Source: Congeria kusceri
Lineage: Eukaryota > Mollusca > Bivalvia > Myida > Dreissenidae
NCBI GenBank assembly: GCA_027627225.1
Contig: CM051038.1
Coordinates: 43,135,848 to 43,199,847 of the forward strand
Direction: 5' to 3'
DNA length: 64,000 bases
Position numbers and translations under genes: made by a program. How positions within the stretch are numbered: the stretch's first letter is position 1; every line of letters starts with the position of its first letter. Shown here piece after piece: positions 11,790 to 23,356 of this stretch. The notes under the pieces are model-generated. The model was not told the origin of the DNA. It did not search any database and saw only the letters and a list, made by a program, of their open reading frames with translations.

Positions 11790-13620
11790 TATTTTTGATG
11801 AATTGGATGTACCAGTTACAATCCTTGAAGTGGAATCCGTTATACATAACCTGAAAAGGAATAAATCATTCAACTCTTAAATGAATACTTTATTGAATCA
11901 TGTGATATTTTAGCTTCGCATTTAGGCGATGTTTTAGGCGATCCTTAATTCGGGCATGTGTCCAGACTCATGGATGAATGGACTTATTGTACCCATTTTT
12001 AAGAAAAATGACCCCATATATGTAAACAATTACAGAGGCATGACGTTGAATAGTTGCTTTTCCAAAATATTCACTGGTATCATTAATAAACGTATTGCTA
12101 AATGGGCTGCCGATAATAATATAGCACGTTTTAAAAAAGCGAGTTCCACAGTATATGCTATATTCGTGTTAAATGCAATAATTAGTAAAATATTAAATGA
12201 AAATGGGAGACTAGCATGTGCGTTCATTGATTTTAAAAAAGGCATTCAATAGTATATATAGGAATGGTTTATGGTATAAATTATTTAAACTTGGTCTGAG
12301 AGGTAAAACTTCAGGTGTAATACGGGATATGTACACGAAAGTGCGTGCATGCATAAAAGGATGTAAATCGTATTCAGAATTCTTCGAACGCTCTATAGGT
12401 TTAAAACAAGGCGAAGTAATGTCCCCAATATTGTTTTCTCTCTTTTTATAAGACCTAAAATTATTCCTTTGCGATGATGTTAATAGTGGCGTATCCATTT
12501 ATTAAAATGCTGTTTGCAGATGATATGGTTATCCTTGGGAAAACCCCAACAGATCTGCAACATAGTGAAGTAAACACGGACAAAAGTAAAGTTTTAGTAT
12601 TTAGAAAACGGGGTCCTTCAAAGCTTGATGAAAAGCGGTTTTACAATAACATCCCATTAGAAACTGTAGACAATTTCAACTATTTAGGAACTGTTTTTAA
12701 TTATACAGGTAGCTTCATACTTAATTGTGAAACCATTTCTGGTAAAGGACTAAAGGCTCTAAATACCCTTACGAACAATATCAAAACAGCCCTTCTAAAA
12801 CCTAGTACCATATGTCAATTATTTGACGCCTTTGTAGGATCAGTATTGAGCTACGGTTGTGAAGTATGGGGTTTTGGCAAATCTGCAAAAGTAGAGAGAA
12901 TTCATTAAAATGTTTGTAAAAATTTTCTTTCAGTAAAACAATCTACATGTTCAATGGCTGTTTACTGAGAACTTGGCCGATATCCACTGTATATCACTAG
13001 ACACACACGAGTTATTAAATATTGGTTAAAAATATTAAATAGCGACAATATTGCATTAAAGGTAAATCTAACTGGTTAACCAATCTTAAATCTCTTTTGG
13101 ATAGTAGTGGTTTCTTATATGTTTTGGTTACCCCCTATTTAGTTAATCAGAATAGTTTCCATCTAGATTTTAAACAAAGACTGCTAGATCAATCCAAGCA
13201 GTCGTGGTATACTGCTGTTAATAACAGTCGAACATTGTGCACTTATAAGCTGTTTAAAACTGATTTTGAGTTTGAATATTATCTTGATAAAGTACCATTA
13301 AGATATCGTGTTGCATTATCTAAACTGAGAGTGTCGTCTCACCAATTAAAAATAGAAACAGGCCGTCACGGCAATAACAGAATCGAACATTGTAACAGAT
13401 ATTGCACTTTTTGCAATAAAATTGATTTGGAAGACGAATATCATTTTATATGCATTTGTCCTCCGTTTAGTAACATCCGGAAGACATATATAAGTAAATA
13501 TTACTATAATAAACCTAGTGTGGTCAAATTTATTAGCCTATTTAAATCAAACAGTATCAAATTTGTGTAAATATACATACCATGCTTTTAACAGACGAAA
13601 GGGTGTGATTAATACTGACC
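11790..13620 (+). mobile_element. LINE-B: degraded 5'-truncated relative of LINE-A
   Basis: Reverse-transcriptase pieces lie in three frames: 11790-12252 (VINNL-like start, YRGMTLNSCFSKIFTGIINK), 12218-12451 (GLKQGEVMSPILFSLF) and 12474-12908 (LFADDMVILGKT, DNFNYLGTVFNYTGSF, SYGCEVWGFGK). The C-terminal zinc segment YCTFC...YHFICIC is at 13097-13570. The endonuclease part is missing. The copy starts about 275 bp from the 5' end of LINE-A in the opposite direction, so the two are head to head. No simple tail repeat was seen at its 3' end. Confidence 0.88.
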
Positions 13621-13725
13621 ATTAATTTTTTTCTGTACAGTTGCATATATTAGCGTACATATTGTACATACTGTGAGTATGTCCCTTTAAACATTGCCCG
13701 ACGATTAGATTTGACAATATTACAG
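13621..13725 (+). promoter_or_regulatory. Upstream of WSC/EGF gene; possible 5' UTR acceptor
   Basis: TTGACAATATTACAG immediately before the ATG at 13726 looks like a splice acceptor, so the first coding exon may follow a 5' UTR intron. No core promoter motif is clear. Confidence 0.3.
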
Positions 13726-13783
13726 ATGGTGTCGGCAACAGCGCTTGTTGTGGTGGCGATAGCGGCGCATAATGCATCTGCAG
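13726..13783 (+). CDS. Exon: signal peptide
   Basis: ATG opens MVSATALVVVAIAA..., a hydrophobic alanine/valine-rich signal peptide with a likely cleavage after ASA. The exon ends CTGCAG|GTAATG in phase 1, matching the entry phase of the WSC exon. Confidence 0.7.
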
Positions 13784-13853
13784 GTAATGTGTGACCAATA
13801 TTTATGTACACCAATTTCTCATTAAAATATCCTTTATGATGTTGCAATGTATT

Positions 13854-13919
13854 TGAGGCGTGTCGTGGGAAACACTTTACGCACATGCTTTAAGCCCGAT
13901 TTTCCTAAGACACGCCTCA
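13854..13919. mobile_element. MITE copy 1 (66 bp, ends only)
   Basis: TGAGGCGTGTCGTGGGAAA and its complement GACACGCCTCA enclose only the CTTTACGCACATG stem; the central hairpin is absent. It lies 70 bp after the donor of the signal-peptide exon. Confidence 0.85.
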
Positions 13920-14248
13920 TTTTTTTAATGCCAGAGTTTTTGTATTAATGGGTTTACGGGAACGCCGCTCATAGACTTTGAAAATCCAAATAATAATAAA
14001 ATTTGAAATTTGGGTTTAATATTTATATTTTCCGCCTCATTTACCCTTGAAAGTGTTAAATTGTTAAATTGGTGTTCTGTAACTTGTCCGATATCGTACG
14101 ATTGCTAACTTTACATACCAGCAGATATATTGCGTAAGTTTATAATTTATTCAGCTTTGTAAAACATTAATTTTAAAACTAAAGTATTTATTCAACATTA
14201 AAAATATTAATTTAATGTGTCCTCTTCTTTAAACAAATTTGTACACAG

Positions 14249-14390
14249 ATCTTGCAAATATGGGAAACAGTGACTACCAGTCGCGAAAGCGATGTGGGGA
14301 AGCATTACTACAGCCTATATTGGGGGTGTAGTGTTGAATGCCAAACGGGATGAACTGAATGTTTGCGCAATTCTGAGAAGTGATGCATAC
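14249..14390 (+). pseudogene. Possible decayed Cys-rich exon
   Basis: An acceptor (TGTACACAG) is followed by a phase-1 frame with YQSRKRCG. After a one-base shift the next frame reads HYYSLYWGCSVECQTG then a stop. The Cys-rich character fits the gene, but the frame is broken and no clear donor is present. Confidence 0.3.
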
Positions 14391-14667
14391 GAAATAACTT
14401 TACCGTATAAATATAAAAAAATAACTAAAGTAACTAAAATAATGGATATTGTTGGAGTTGAACATTTTAAAAATAAATAACTTCAGGAATGCAAGAAAAA
14501 GTCAAAACGAAGAGCACTAACAAAACAAGTGTGTACACCACATAACTTAATATTTTGTTCAGTCATAGCAGAATCCTGAACATAGAAAAATATATCATGT
14601 TTTTATTAATTTGTGAAGTTATTATTAAGACTTGAAAAAATTATTGATTTTATCATTTTATATTTTA
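14391..14667. other. Intronic, nothing recognised
   Basis: AT-rich sequence between the first exons and the foldback repeat; no feature supported. Confidence 0.4.
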
Positions 14668-15440
14668 GCTCACCTTAGCACAGGGTGCTAATGTAGAGCT
14701 TTTGTGATCGCCGTTTGTCCGTCGTAAGTCGGCGGTCATCCGTCGTTCGTCGTTACTCGTTAAGCTTTAACCTTGTTAACACTGTATAGACCACATCTAT
14801 TTGCCAATCTTCATGAAACTTTTCCAGAACATTTGTTCCAATGATACCTCGGACGAGCTGAAACTGATTCATGTGGTGTTAAAAACTAGGTAAATAGCTA
14901 AATTGAAAAAAAAAGCTTGTGAACACTCTAGGAGCTAAATTTAATGCCCAATTAGTACGAAACTTGCTGATAATATTTTTTCAAAATGGTTCCGCTCCAT
15001 TGAAAATTATTGCCACTAGGGGGCGGGGCAGTTTTCCTTATATGAGTATATTGAAAACTTAAAAATAAATATTTTCTGTAACCACTGGCTGGATTTCTAA
15101 ATAATTTCATAGAAATCGTTCTTGGCTGACCATCTACCTAATTACTTCAATTTTAAAGCGTTTTGATTCGATATAATATGGTCGCCAGAGGTGGGGGCGA
15201 GGCAGTTTTTTTAATATGGCTATATAGAAAACTTTGAAAACCTTCTTGTCGGAAACCGCTTGCTGGATTTCAAATTAATTTCACATAAATGGTTTTTGAT
15301 TGACACTCTAACAAATTGCTTCAAATTATTTTCATTCGTTAAAAAAAATTCCGCCAGGGGGGCGGGAAAGATTTCCATATATGGCTATAAAGAAAACCTA
15401 TAACATGACAAATTTAGGGCAATTATGTCCATGTCAGTAA
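14668..15440. repeat. Bivalve foldback repeat with ~174-bp subunits
   Basis: It begins AGCTCACCTTAGCACAGGGT, the end motif also found at 56573. It then contains units marked by CTGGATTTC (15089, 15263; spacing 174), GGGGGCG and ATATGGCTATATAGAAAA. A related piece is at 15998-16300. No coding potential. Confidence 0.75.
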
Positions 15441-15997
15441 ACGACCAGTGCTCAGAACTGTTCGTGTTGTGTACAGAGCACAGCGACGGCTGCTTTATCA
15501 ACCATACATTAACAATTGCTCTTGTTAAAATGCTACGCAGGGTTAATGCTTGATCTGGTTTTAAAGAGTGATAGCTCGTAACTTAGTCTTAAATTTCGAT
15601 TTCGTTTAAGGCTTAACACTATGAGACTAAACCCTTATAAAATATTATGCATAAGCTTCCTACTTAATTTGTCTTGTTTTTGTAACCAAGTCAAATTTAT
15701 ATTATGTAGGTAATGCTAATATATAGCAGGATACATTGTGTTGTTATTATGAGATGTTTGCTATAACTTGCATTGTTATATTTTAAACTGCTTACCTGGA
15801 AATGTGATATTCTTTTGAACACATTCGTTGTATATGATAAAACATCTTAGATTTATTTTTCTTTATTGGAATGTACGTAGTGTGAACTCTTATTGTGATC
15901 ACACAAATTGCATTATTTATATTTGCATGCTGTATTAATTTGTTAATTTACTGTGTACATATGTTCAACTCTTCAAATATGGAGGAAATAAAGGAAT

Positions 15998-16300
15998 CAA
16001 TCAATCAAACTCTACTAAATTCCTTCAAATCATTTGTATTCGTAAAAAAAAAAGGCAACCAGGGGACGGGGATGCTTTCCTTTTATGGCTATATAGAAAC
16101 CTTTAAAAATCTTCTGGTCAGAAACCGCATGCTGGATTTCGAACTAATTTCACAGAAATGGTACTTGAGTAAAACTCTACTTAATTCCGCCTTTTGTACA
16201 TCCTGCGTGCCTCGCCACTAGGGCAAATTAAAGAAAAAGCTTGTAAACACTCTAGATGCCACATTTGTTGCCCAATCAACTTGAAACTTGCTTAGCGACC
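15998..16300. repeat. Second piece of the same subunit repeat
   Basis: CTCTACTAAATTCCTTCAAA, TATGGCTATATAGAAACC and CTGGATTTC (16132) match the 14668-15440 repeat. About 550 bp of unrelated AT-rich sequence separates the two blocks. Confidence 0.7.
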
Positions 16301-16745
16301 TAGGGCCTTACGGCTTACTTGTATTATTTTCCCTATGCTTGTTTTTTTCTCATTAAAAAATATCCACGCTTCCATACGCTCATTTTTTAAAAATCGCTCG
16401 TAAACTAATTACCCAAAAAAATTCTGACCTAAATGAAATTTGTTTTAATTAATATGTGCCATTTTGTAACGCTGTTCAAAACAATTTTAAAACAATAGCT
16501 TTATCAATTAACGTATTTACAAAATCAAAGAAAAACGTCTTTAAATAGCTATCGACAAAGGCACTATTAAGATAGAGAATACGCTGTAATATAGAACTTC
16601 CTGTGGTTGTTCTATAAGACTGTAAATATAATGAAATCACATTTTGCTTTTAATCCACACGGAAGAGTTTAATTGTTTATTACACATAAGGGCCTTCAAT
16701 AACGTAACGATACAAACACCGTCATTGCGAGCACGTCTGTTTCAG
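16301..16745. other. Intronic, nothing recognised
   Basis: No feature beyond the acceptor GTCTGTTTCAG ending at 16745. Confidence 0.4.
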
Positions 16746-16973
16746 GGATCGTGTACATGGTCTGCTACGTGGACAACGAGAACCGTATCCTGCTGCCGTT
16801 GATAGAAAAAAATGACCCGCATTTTTTTCAGTTCTATTTTGAGTGTTTCTGTGGCAGCAACTTCCTCTGGGAACCAGAGAAGCGCCCGGACTCCGAATGT
16901 TGGACGGAATGCTCCGGAAATACGACCCTCAAATGTGGCGGAGTCTGGCAACTGTCGGTATACAGCAACTGGG
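16746..16973 (+). CDS. Exon: WSC domain, shortened
   Basis: This 228-nt exon (phase 1 in, phase 1 out) reads YMVCYVDNENRILLPL, FECFCGSNF, ECWTECSGN, LKCGGVWQLSVYS, the cysteine pattern of a WSC carbohydrate-binding domain. The usual middle part with two cysteines (before FECFCG) is missing. The bases at the join, CATTTTTTTCAG before TTCTATTTTGAG, look exactly like a splice acceptor, so two formerly separate exons may have been fused by deletion of an intron together with the end of the first exon. Confidence 0.75.
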
Positions 16974-17452
16974 GTACTGTCATTACATCTTTATTGAACT
17001 AGTATTACATTTGACTCTTGAATAAATTTAAAACGTTTTTCTGAAATTACGTGGGTCCTTCTACTGACGGTTATATCCATTTTTAATCTTTCTTACAGAA
17101 ATATGATTTTGATGATGCATACTCCATAATTATAACTTAATAATAATTAACTTGATATGTTTTGGACAAGGCCAGTCCTCAAGATTATCGAACCAAAACT
17201 GATATAAAATATACTCATTATTTTGGTTACAGTTTTACATCAACAACAATGATTAGCTTACACGGAGCGTGTGTCATTTAATCTGCTCGGCGGAGTCTTT
17301 CAGTCATTACAACAAGATATAAGAGTCTGTTGCAGTGGTCAACACTTTATAATAAATCGTATTTAATGTAGTTTTAAATAGCCTGTGTTTGAAGATAACT
17401 TCTCTATAATCCCAAAAATATGGAACTTTCTCACCACCACCCCCCCCCCAAG
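16974..17452. other. Intron, nothing recognised
   Basis: It ends in a run of C (17441-17449) before an AAG acceptor at 17450-17452. No gene or repeat recognised. Confidence 0.4.
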
Positions 17453-17556
17453 GTTGTGACGGATCCCCGTGTAAGAACAATGCCACGTGCACAGGGGACA
17501 GGGAGGCTACTCGTGCAAATGCGCGGCGGGCTGGACTGAAACTAACTGTGATATCA
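17453..17556 (+). pseudogene. EGF exon 1, one-base frameshift
   Basis: CDGSPCKNNATC begins an EGF domain. After about 17500 the remainder (GGYSCKCAAGWTETNCD) is in the next frame. The exon is 104 nt instead of a multiple of three, consistent with one lost base. The donor ATCA|GTAAGT is intact. Confidence 0.75.
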
Positions 17557-17586
17557 GTAAGTATCAGTAGATGGCAAATAATGATA

Positions 17587-17711
17587 TGAGGCGTGTCGTG
17601 TGAAATCCGGGCTTAATGCTGTGCGTAAAGTGTTGTCGCGGATTAGCCTGTGTGGTCGGGACGGTACTTTACGCAAATGCATTAAGCCCGGGTTTCCCAC
17701 GACACGCCTCA
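17587..17711. mobile_element. MITE copy 2 (125 bp, one hairpin)
   Basis: TGAGGCGTGTCGTG end, GCTTAATGC...GCGTAAAGTG stem, one GATTAGCCTGTG hairpin, then the complementary end GACACGCCTCA. It starts 30 bp after the EGF1 donor. Confidence 0.9.
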
Positions 17712-17802
17712 TATGTAGACGAAGAATAAGATAACACACGTCTACCATCAACATTATTATCATCATAATCACCATCCACAACAAAATTATCACTAATAAT
17801 AA

Positions 17803-18016
17803 AATGGGTGGGTGGGATTGGGTGGATGGGTGGATGGGTGGGTGGGTGGGTGGGTGGGTGGGTGGGTGAGTGGGTGGGTGGGTTAGTTTTGGGTGGGTGG
17901 GTGGATGGGTGGATGGGTGGATGGATGGATGGATGGATGGATGGATGGATGGATGGATGGATGGATGGATGGACGGACGGACGGACGGACGGACGGACGG
18001 ACGGACGGATGGATGG
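17803..18016. repeat. Tetranucleotide microsatellite GGGT/GGAT/GGAC
   Basis: Runs of GGGT, then GGAT, then GGAC. Long open frames on both strands (rich in His-Pro-Ser or Gly-Trp-Met) are by-products. Confidence 0.97.
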
Positions 18017-18028
18017 ATTATTATTAGC

Positions 18029-18285
18029 CACATGAAATGGACACATCCCCGTACATTTGTTTATTATAATCCACATAAAATGAACACATCCCCGTTCATT
18101 TGTTTATTATAAGCCACATGAAATGGACACATCCCCGTACATTTGTTTATTATAAGCCACATGAAATGGACACATCCCCGTACATTTATTAGTTATAAGT
18201 AACATGAAATAGACACATCCCCACACATGTGTTTAATATATATAGCCACAAGAAATGGACACATCCCCGCACGTATATTGCTGTT
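18029..18285. repeat. 43-bp minisatellite, six copies
   Basis: The unit begins CCACATGAAATGGACACATC and ends TTTATTATAAG. Copies start near 18029, 18072, 18115, 18158, 18201 and 18245, the last two more diverged. It directly follows the tetranucleotide run. Confidence 0.9.
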
Positions 18286-18416
18286 GCATTCATGTATAAA
18301 GAGTGTGTCACAGAGACAATGGTCCTCTACCAATAGATTGAAAAGGGCTCAAACTTAATTATATTAAAAGGGTATTTACGAAATGTATTGTATTATTGAA
18401 TACAATTCTTATCCAG

Positions 18417-18527
18417 ATATCAATGAGTGCCAGGGAGTCTCGTGCAACCACGGTTCATGCATCGACGGTATCAATTCCTATACGCGTAATTGTGAGGCGG
18501 GATGGCAGGGACAAGCCTGCAATGTCG
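18417..18527 (+). CDS. EGF exon 2 with Cys replaced
   Basis: 111 nt, phase 1-1, reading DINECQGVSCNHGSC...YTRNCEAGWQGQACNVG. The cysteine expected between Thr and Asn is Arg (CGT for TGT), which removes one disulphide. Splice sites ATCCAG| and GTCG|GTAATG are good. DINEC fits a calcium-binding EGF. Confidence 0.85.
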
Positions 18528-18623
18528 GTAATGTTTTAACGCAGTAAGGATTATTTTTATTCGGTTCCTTAATTTCTAATTATTTATCAACTAACTACGT
18601 CTGTTAAGTCTTTTCCGAAACTT

Positions 18624-18745
18624 GGTATTATATAATATCACACCCTATAGAGGGTTATACAACGTATTGTCAACCGAGAATGGTAATGTCAACCGAGGCG
18701 TAAGCCGAGGCCCTCTTTGGGGTGTGATATTTATTGTATTATACC
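18624..18745. repeat. Short hairpin repeat (~122 bp)
   Basis: GGTATTATATAATATCACAC at the left pairs imperfectly with GGGTGTGATATTTATTGTAT-TATACC at the right. It is a MITE-like inverted repeat; part of the same motif recurs near 19660. Confidence 0.6.
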
Positions 18746-18951
18746 GAACAATAAAACAAGGAAACTTTGGCCTGATTACTTAATTTATAGATCTACTTTT
18801 TAAATGCCCATTAAAATAAACTAATAACATAAAAGTGTTAAAGCTAATTTACCACGGATTATTTCCATTATTTAAGATGTGTATAACATTTATGGTTACT
18901 TTACAATACAATAGTTAAATAATACTGCAAGAAAAGCCTTCTGTACTTTGT

Positions 18952-20413
18952 ACCGGCATGACCGGTGAGTGTGTACAGTGCAGTTATATTTTGATGTGTC
19001 ATGCTTGATCGATAGGAAGTTTCTACAGCGCGTTAGTTTAAATCAGTAATATTAATGGCAAAATACGTGCGAAAATTATTGTTGGATACAAAACGAAATA
19101 TTATAGTTGATGGGAAGTGTTTAATGGATATTCAGAACACTTGAACGCGATAAATGTGTACAGTAGAGTAGTGCAGTAACGACACAAACCAGTTTTCACT
19201 CGACTGACATAGGATTGTGCTGTGTCGTGTTAGTTTGTTTTTAACATGTTTAAGCACTCGCGTAACACATAATTAAAGGAACCATGGATTGACGATATCT
19301 AACTTATTTTGGACGGCAATACGGATAATCAGATACAGGTTTGGAGATAAAATACGATTTAAAAAATAAGTTCTGACCAGTCATGGCGATTTCAAAACAA
19401 ATCGCGTTTCTGGTTCTGGTTAGCACGGTTCGCATGAAATAAATATGGCACAACTTTGTGGATACTTGAAAATGAATTACGAAAGCGTGTTGCTGGATAT
19501 TTATTGTAAAAGCAGTGGATTGACGTTAGCATTACTAAAGCCTTAAAAGGTAAACGTTGTTTTGTTTTGAGAAACGGTTGTTCTATTTTTGGCTCCACGC
19601 GAGGGTGACAGTATAATGTCGCATGTGACATTATATAAATAACACATGGCTGAGAGGGTGATATAAAATATTATTACACCTCACGTGACCACTCTGTGTA
19701 TTTGTCCATAGACCAAAAGTTATATCCCAGGGTAATATTTTTTCATATCACCCTCGCGTGGTGCTAAAAATCGAACAGCGATTTTTTTTTCAAAACAAAA
19801 CAAACGTGAACGACTATGCAAATATTACCTCCAAAGTGCTGACGTCGATCCATGGCATTTTACAATAAATATCCAGCTACAAGCATTTGCAATTCCAGTT
19901 TGTATCCACAAAGCTTATATATTTCAATTGTTCACGTGAACCGTGCTAACCAGATATGCGATGAGTTTTCGAAATCGCCATGACTGGTCAGAACGTATCT
20001 TTTAATTCGTATTTCGTCCCCAAACCTGTATCCGACTATCAATATTGTCGTCCAAAATAATTTTAGACATCACCGATTCATGGTTTCTTTAATTCTGTGT
20101 TTAAACACGACCCAACACAACCTATGTAATAATATCAGTCCATTGAAAACTGGTTTGTGTCGTCATTGCACTTTTTGGGAACAGATTACTCACCGTGCCA
20201 CACATTTATCCGTTACTTGATCGGAATATCTATTAAACACCTTCCATCAACTGCATATTATTCCTTTTTGAATAAACGATAACGTTCGCCCGTATTTCGT
20301 CTTGTTTATAACCAATTTAATCTAACGCGCTATAGAAACTTCCTGTCGATCACGTCATCTTTAAAATTGACACGTTTAAATATAGCTGTACACACTCAAT
20401 GGTCATGCCGGTT
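18952..20413. repeat. 1.46-kb imperfect palindrome
   Basis: The left arm 18952-19609 and right arm 19748-20413 are reverse complements over most of their length: ACCGGCATGACC with GGTCATGCCGGT, GGAAGTTTCTACAGCGCGTT with AACGCGCTATAGAAACTTCC, GGATATTTATTGTAAAA with TTTTACAATAAATATCC, CCACGCGAGGGTGA with TCACCCTCGCGTGG. The spacer is about 138 bp. No protein frame; a foldback element is likely. Confidence 0.8.
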
Positions 20414-20955
20414 AAAGGTTTAGGTCATGTCTGCGAATCATTGGAAAGTATGGTAGGCTGATTCTGCAATATTTTAACTAGATAACTATTGTATTGTGAA
20501 ATGGTACTTTCTCCGCAACTACTGGACAGAATACAATGAAACTGATGATTCCGTATCAAAATGATGTGTGCAGAGTACAGGATGTTTCCTTTAAGTGATT
20601 TTCCTTGGAGTTATTTGCAATTCTTGTCTGGACTGTTTCTCAGAAACTACTAGCCAATATTCAATAAAACTTTATAAGAAGCTTCATTACCAAGAGGAGG
20701 TGTTCACTGTACCAAAATGCTCCTCTTCAATGGTTTTTTCTTACAGTTATGGGACTTTGATGATTGCTGAAATTAATATAAAGAGCACAATTGTCTGGAC
20801 TCTTCACATCTGATTGGATTCCCATTACTTGGCAAAGCGCATTGGGGAGCATCCATCAGTTCACTGATATCCTTGTCAAACCTGTCACAACAGTACGGTC
20901 TTCATCTTAGCCAGTACTCAGGTGAGCGGTTTGTGCCATCATGACCCTCTTGTTT
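20414..20955. repeat. Dispersed molluscan-type repeat fragment
   Basis: It contains TGTCTGGACTGTTTCTCAGA and ends CAGTACTCAGGTGAGCGGTT...TGACCCTCTTGTTTT, the end motif shared with 58700-58760. No coding signal. Confidence 0.55.
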
Positions 20956-20965
20956 TATTTTACAG

Positions 20966-21079
20966 ACGATGACGAATGTGCCTCAAACCCATGTAAAAAC
21001 GGAGCCGTCTGCAACAACCTACAGAACAAGTACACGTGCAACTGTGCGACCGGGTGGCATGGAACCAACTGTGATAAAT
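20966..21079 (+). CDS. EGF exon 3, weak donor
   Basis: 114 nt in phase 1 reading [18 protein letters not shown]...CNCATGWHGTNCDK. All six cysteines are present. The expected donor is degraded: the only GT at the correct place is in AAAT|GTCGGC, so splicing may fail here. Confidence 0.8.
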
Positions 21080-22249
21080 GTCGGCCGAGACACTAACTAA
21101 CCAAAAATACCGTGCCTATAACCTTAAAGACTATTTTGATTAGGACGAAGAAAATACGACACCACTATAGAAGTGTTTCAAAAGGGACACAAAGTCATTG
21201 GACTGACCAAATGCTTATACTACCTCTTTAGTTGTAGTGTCGCATAATATTAATGCATATTACATCTTAACAAAATACATGCTTTATCAATCGGTGAAAT
21301 ACTTGTCGACAGAAATAAAATCCCGTATTATGCTACTTGCTGTTTTTCCGATCCCTTATATTAATTACCATACCAGCTGGGCTACTTTTTAATGACGTCA
21401 TCATAGAGTTATGTAAAGAAATATCATCTATACCTGGCGCTAAACTAAAGCGTCACTTTAAAGTCGGACACCAAATTGAATGTGAGCTACAATGTCTCCG
21501 AAATTCTCGACCGACAACTGAGTTGTCAACCAACCTTTACGACCGACAACTGAGTTGTCAACCAACCTTTACGGCAGCAGCATCTGACTGGTGTACTTCT
21601 CACCTGCAACACGACCACTACATACGCCGCCATTTACTATCAATAACTACTCTGCCAAATCCCCGACACAGAAAAACAAAAGAGACTTCGCATAACAGAG
21701 AATGACAGCAATTTTTTAAGTTTGTGCTAAATCCGGAAAACTAACAGAGTTCATACAAATACCATGTTTTTGTTTCACATCGTTTCTGGTTTGTTTGAAT
21801 GATGACGTCTTAAATATTATTCTTACGCGTCATACGAAATCAAAATACGGCGTATCATTTGAGTCTGTATTGTAGTTTTAACAAATAAAATAAGGTAAAT
21901 GAACATTTGAAGTTTATCGTCGTATACATAAATAATAAAAGCCTCTCGTGTGATACGTTATCACACAAGCCACTCGACTAATACATACTCTTGGAACAAT
22001 TGACTAGTGTAATATTCCGTATTGATCTATACTATTAATTGTGTATGCATTGAATTTCATTTCATAGCGATCAAAGCCGTTTTATAGTAAAGGTTTTAAA
22101 ACACAAATAGGCCATAGTCTTACGAAATCCTTAAAATGGAACTTGATTGTCGCATCCGAGTAATGCAGTACAATTAGCGTTGATTGTAAGTCAGTTAACA
22201 ACATATATATGTAATGATCACAAATACAGCCCCAATTTGCCTGTTGTAG
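21080..22249. other. Intron; small tandem duplication at 21508-21572
   Basis: CGACCGACAACTGAGTTGTC with following bases occurs twice in tandem (33-bp unit). The 122-residue frame spanning it (21337-21705) has no domain. Otherwise nothing recognised. Confidence 0.5.
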
Positions 22250-22363
22250 ACATCAACGAGTGTGCCAGCAACCCGTGCAAGAATGGAGCAGTCTGCAACA
22301 ATCTTCTCAACAAGTACACGTGCGTCTGTGCGGCCGGATGGCAGGGAACAAACTGTCACCAAG
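22250..22363 (+). CDS. EGF exon 4
   Basis: 114 nt, phase 1-1: [20 protein letters not shown]...[15 protein letters not shown]. It is a calcium-binding type EGF with all cysteines. Acceptor TTGTAG|, donor CAAG|GTTGAC. Nearly identical to EGF exon 5. Confidence 0.9.
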
Positions 22364-22933
22364 GTTGACCATAACGCAATAAAGAAGCAGTAACGTTCTT
22401 GTTGTAGTTGTTCTTCATTCTTTAAAAAAATTAATAAAGCATCTCATCAAGGTATCATCAACATATTTGGTTGAATACGAAGGGCAGTCAAAACGTTCAT
22501 GAACAATCTCTTTTTTTTCGCATAATTGTAGACCTATGTAGATGAAAATACAGCTATAAAATAGTTAATGTGTGTTGAATGAAACGGAATACGCATTTGG
22601 TTAGTTTAATAAATAAATATCTTCAGACTACTTCATTTGAATATATCGTGAATAGTGCGGGGCACTGCAGATAATCTTTTCTAAAAAATTCGATACTATC
22701 TAAAGAATAATAGTCCTCGTTTCTCTGTCACAAGATGCTCATGGTACATTTATTACCATTTTTGCATTAGAATGTAAGTTACTAGTAGCAAAGACGGGCT
22801 CACTATTTTTCGGATCCCCGGTGGACGTGTGGCTAGGGGTTTTGTTCAGAAATAGGGAGCCTTCAAATACGTTCAGTATTTAAAACATTGAAACCTAGAA
22901 ATAACTTTTCGCAAATATCATTGTTAAATTCAG
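22364..22933. other. Intron, nothing recognised
   Basis: No repeat or coding feature recognised. Confidence 0.4.
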
Positions 22934-23047
22934 ACATCGACGAATGTGCCAGCAACCCGTGCAAGAACGGAGCCGTCTGCAACAATCTTCTGAACAAGTA
23001 CACGTGCACCTGTGCGGCCGGGTGGCAGGGAATCAACTGCGACGTGG
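22934..23047 (+). CDS. EGF exon 5
   Basis: 114 nt, phase 1-1: [20 protein letters not shown]...CTCAAGWQGINCDVG. Acceptor ATTCAG|, donor GTGG|GTACGT. Its close match to exons 3 and 4 suggests recent tandem exon duplication. Confidence 0.92.
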
Positions 23048-23265
23048 GTACGTTGCGAAATGAATTAATTTACATGAATACGGCGCTGAGTATTGCACTA
23101 TGTCAACGAAAAATTGTTTTCCTATTGCACTATAAATTATATTATTTGATAGAAAAGCGATTTACTTAGAAATGTTTATTAAAAAAGATAATATAGTACT
23201 GTATTATGTACTACATAATACGATATTTCATAGAAACTAATTAGAAAAAATGTCTGAAAAATATA

Positions 23266-23356
23266 AACCCCCAAGCGGTTATCGAACTCACGACTTAGGA
23301 GCCATTCGAAGAAATGACACTAGACAGCGCTTTAACCAACTGCGCAATCATGCTTG
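23266..23356 (-). repeat. tRNA-derived SINE
   Basis: On the minus strand TTGCGCAGTTGGTTAAAGCG resembles a pol III box A and GTGAGTTCGATAACC a box B, about 50 bp apart. The arms do not fold into a clean tRNA, so this is a SINE head or tRNA relic. Confidence 0.6.

Noticed and set aside
17554..18112. Long open frames rich in His-Pro-Ser-Ile or Gly-Trp-Met-Asp
   Set aside because: They are translations of the GGGT/GGAT/GGAC microsatellite; open frames exist on both strands because of the repeat alone.
21337..21705. 122-residue coding exon
   Set aside because: No splice sites in phase, no domain; the frame crosses a 33-bp tandem duplication within an intron.
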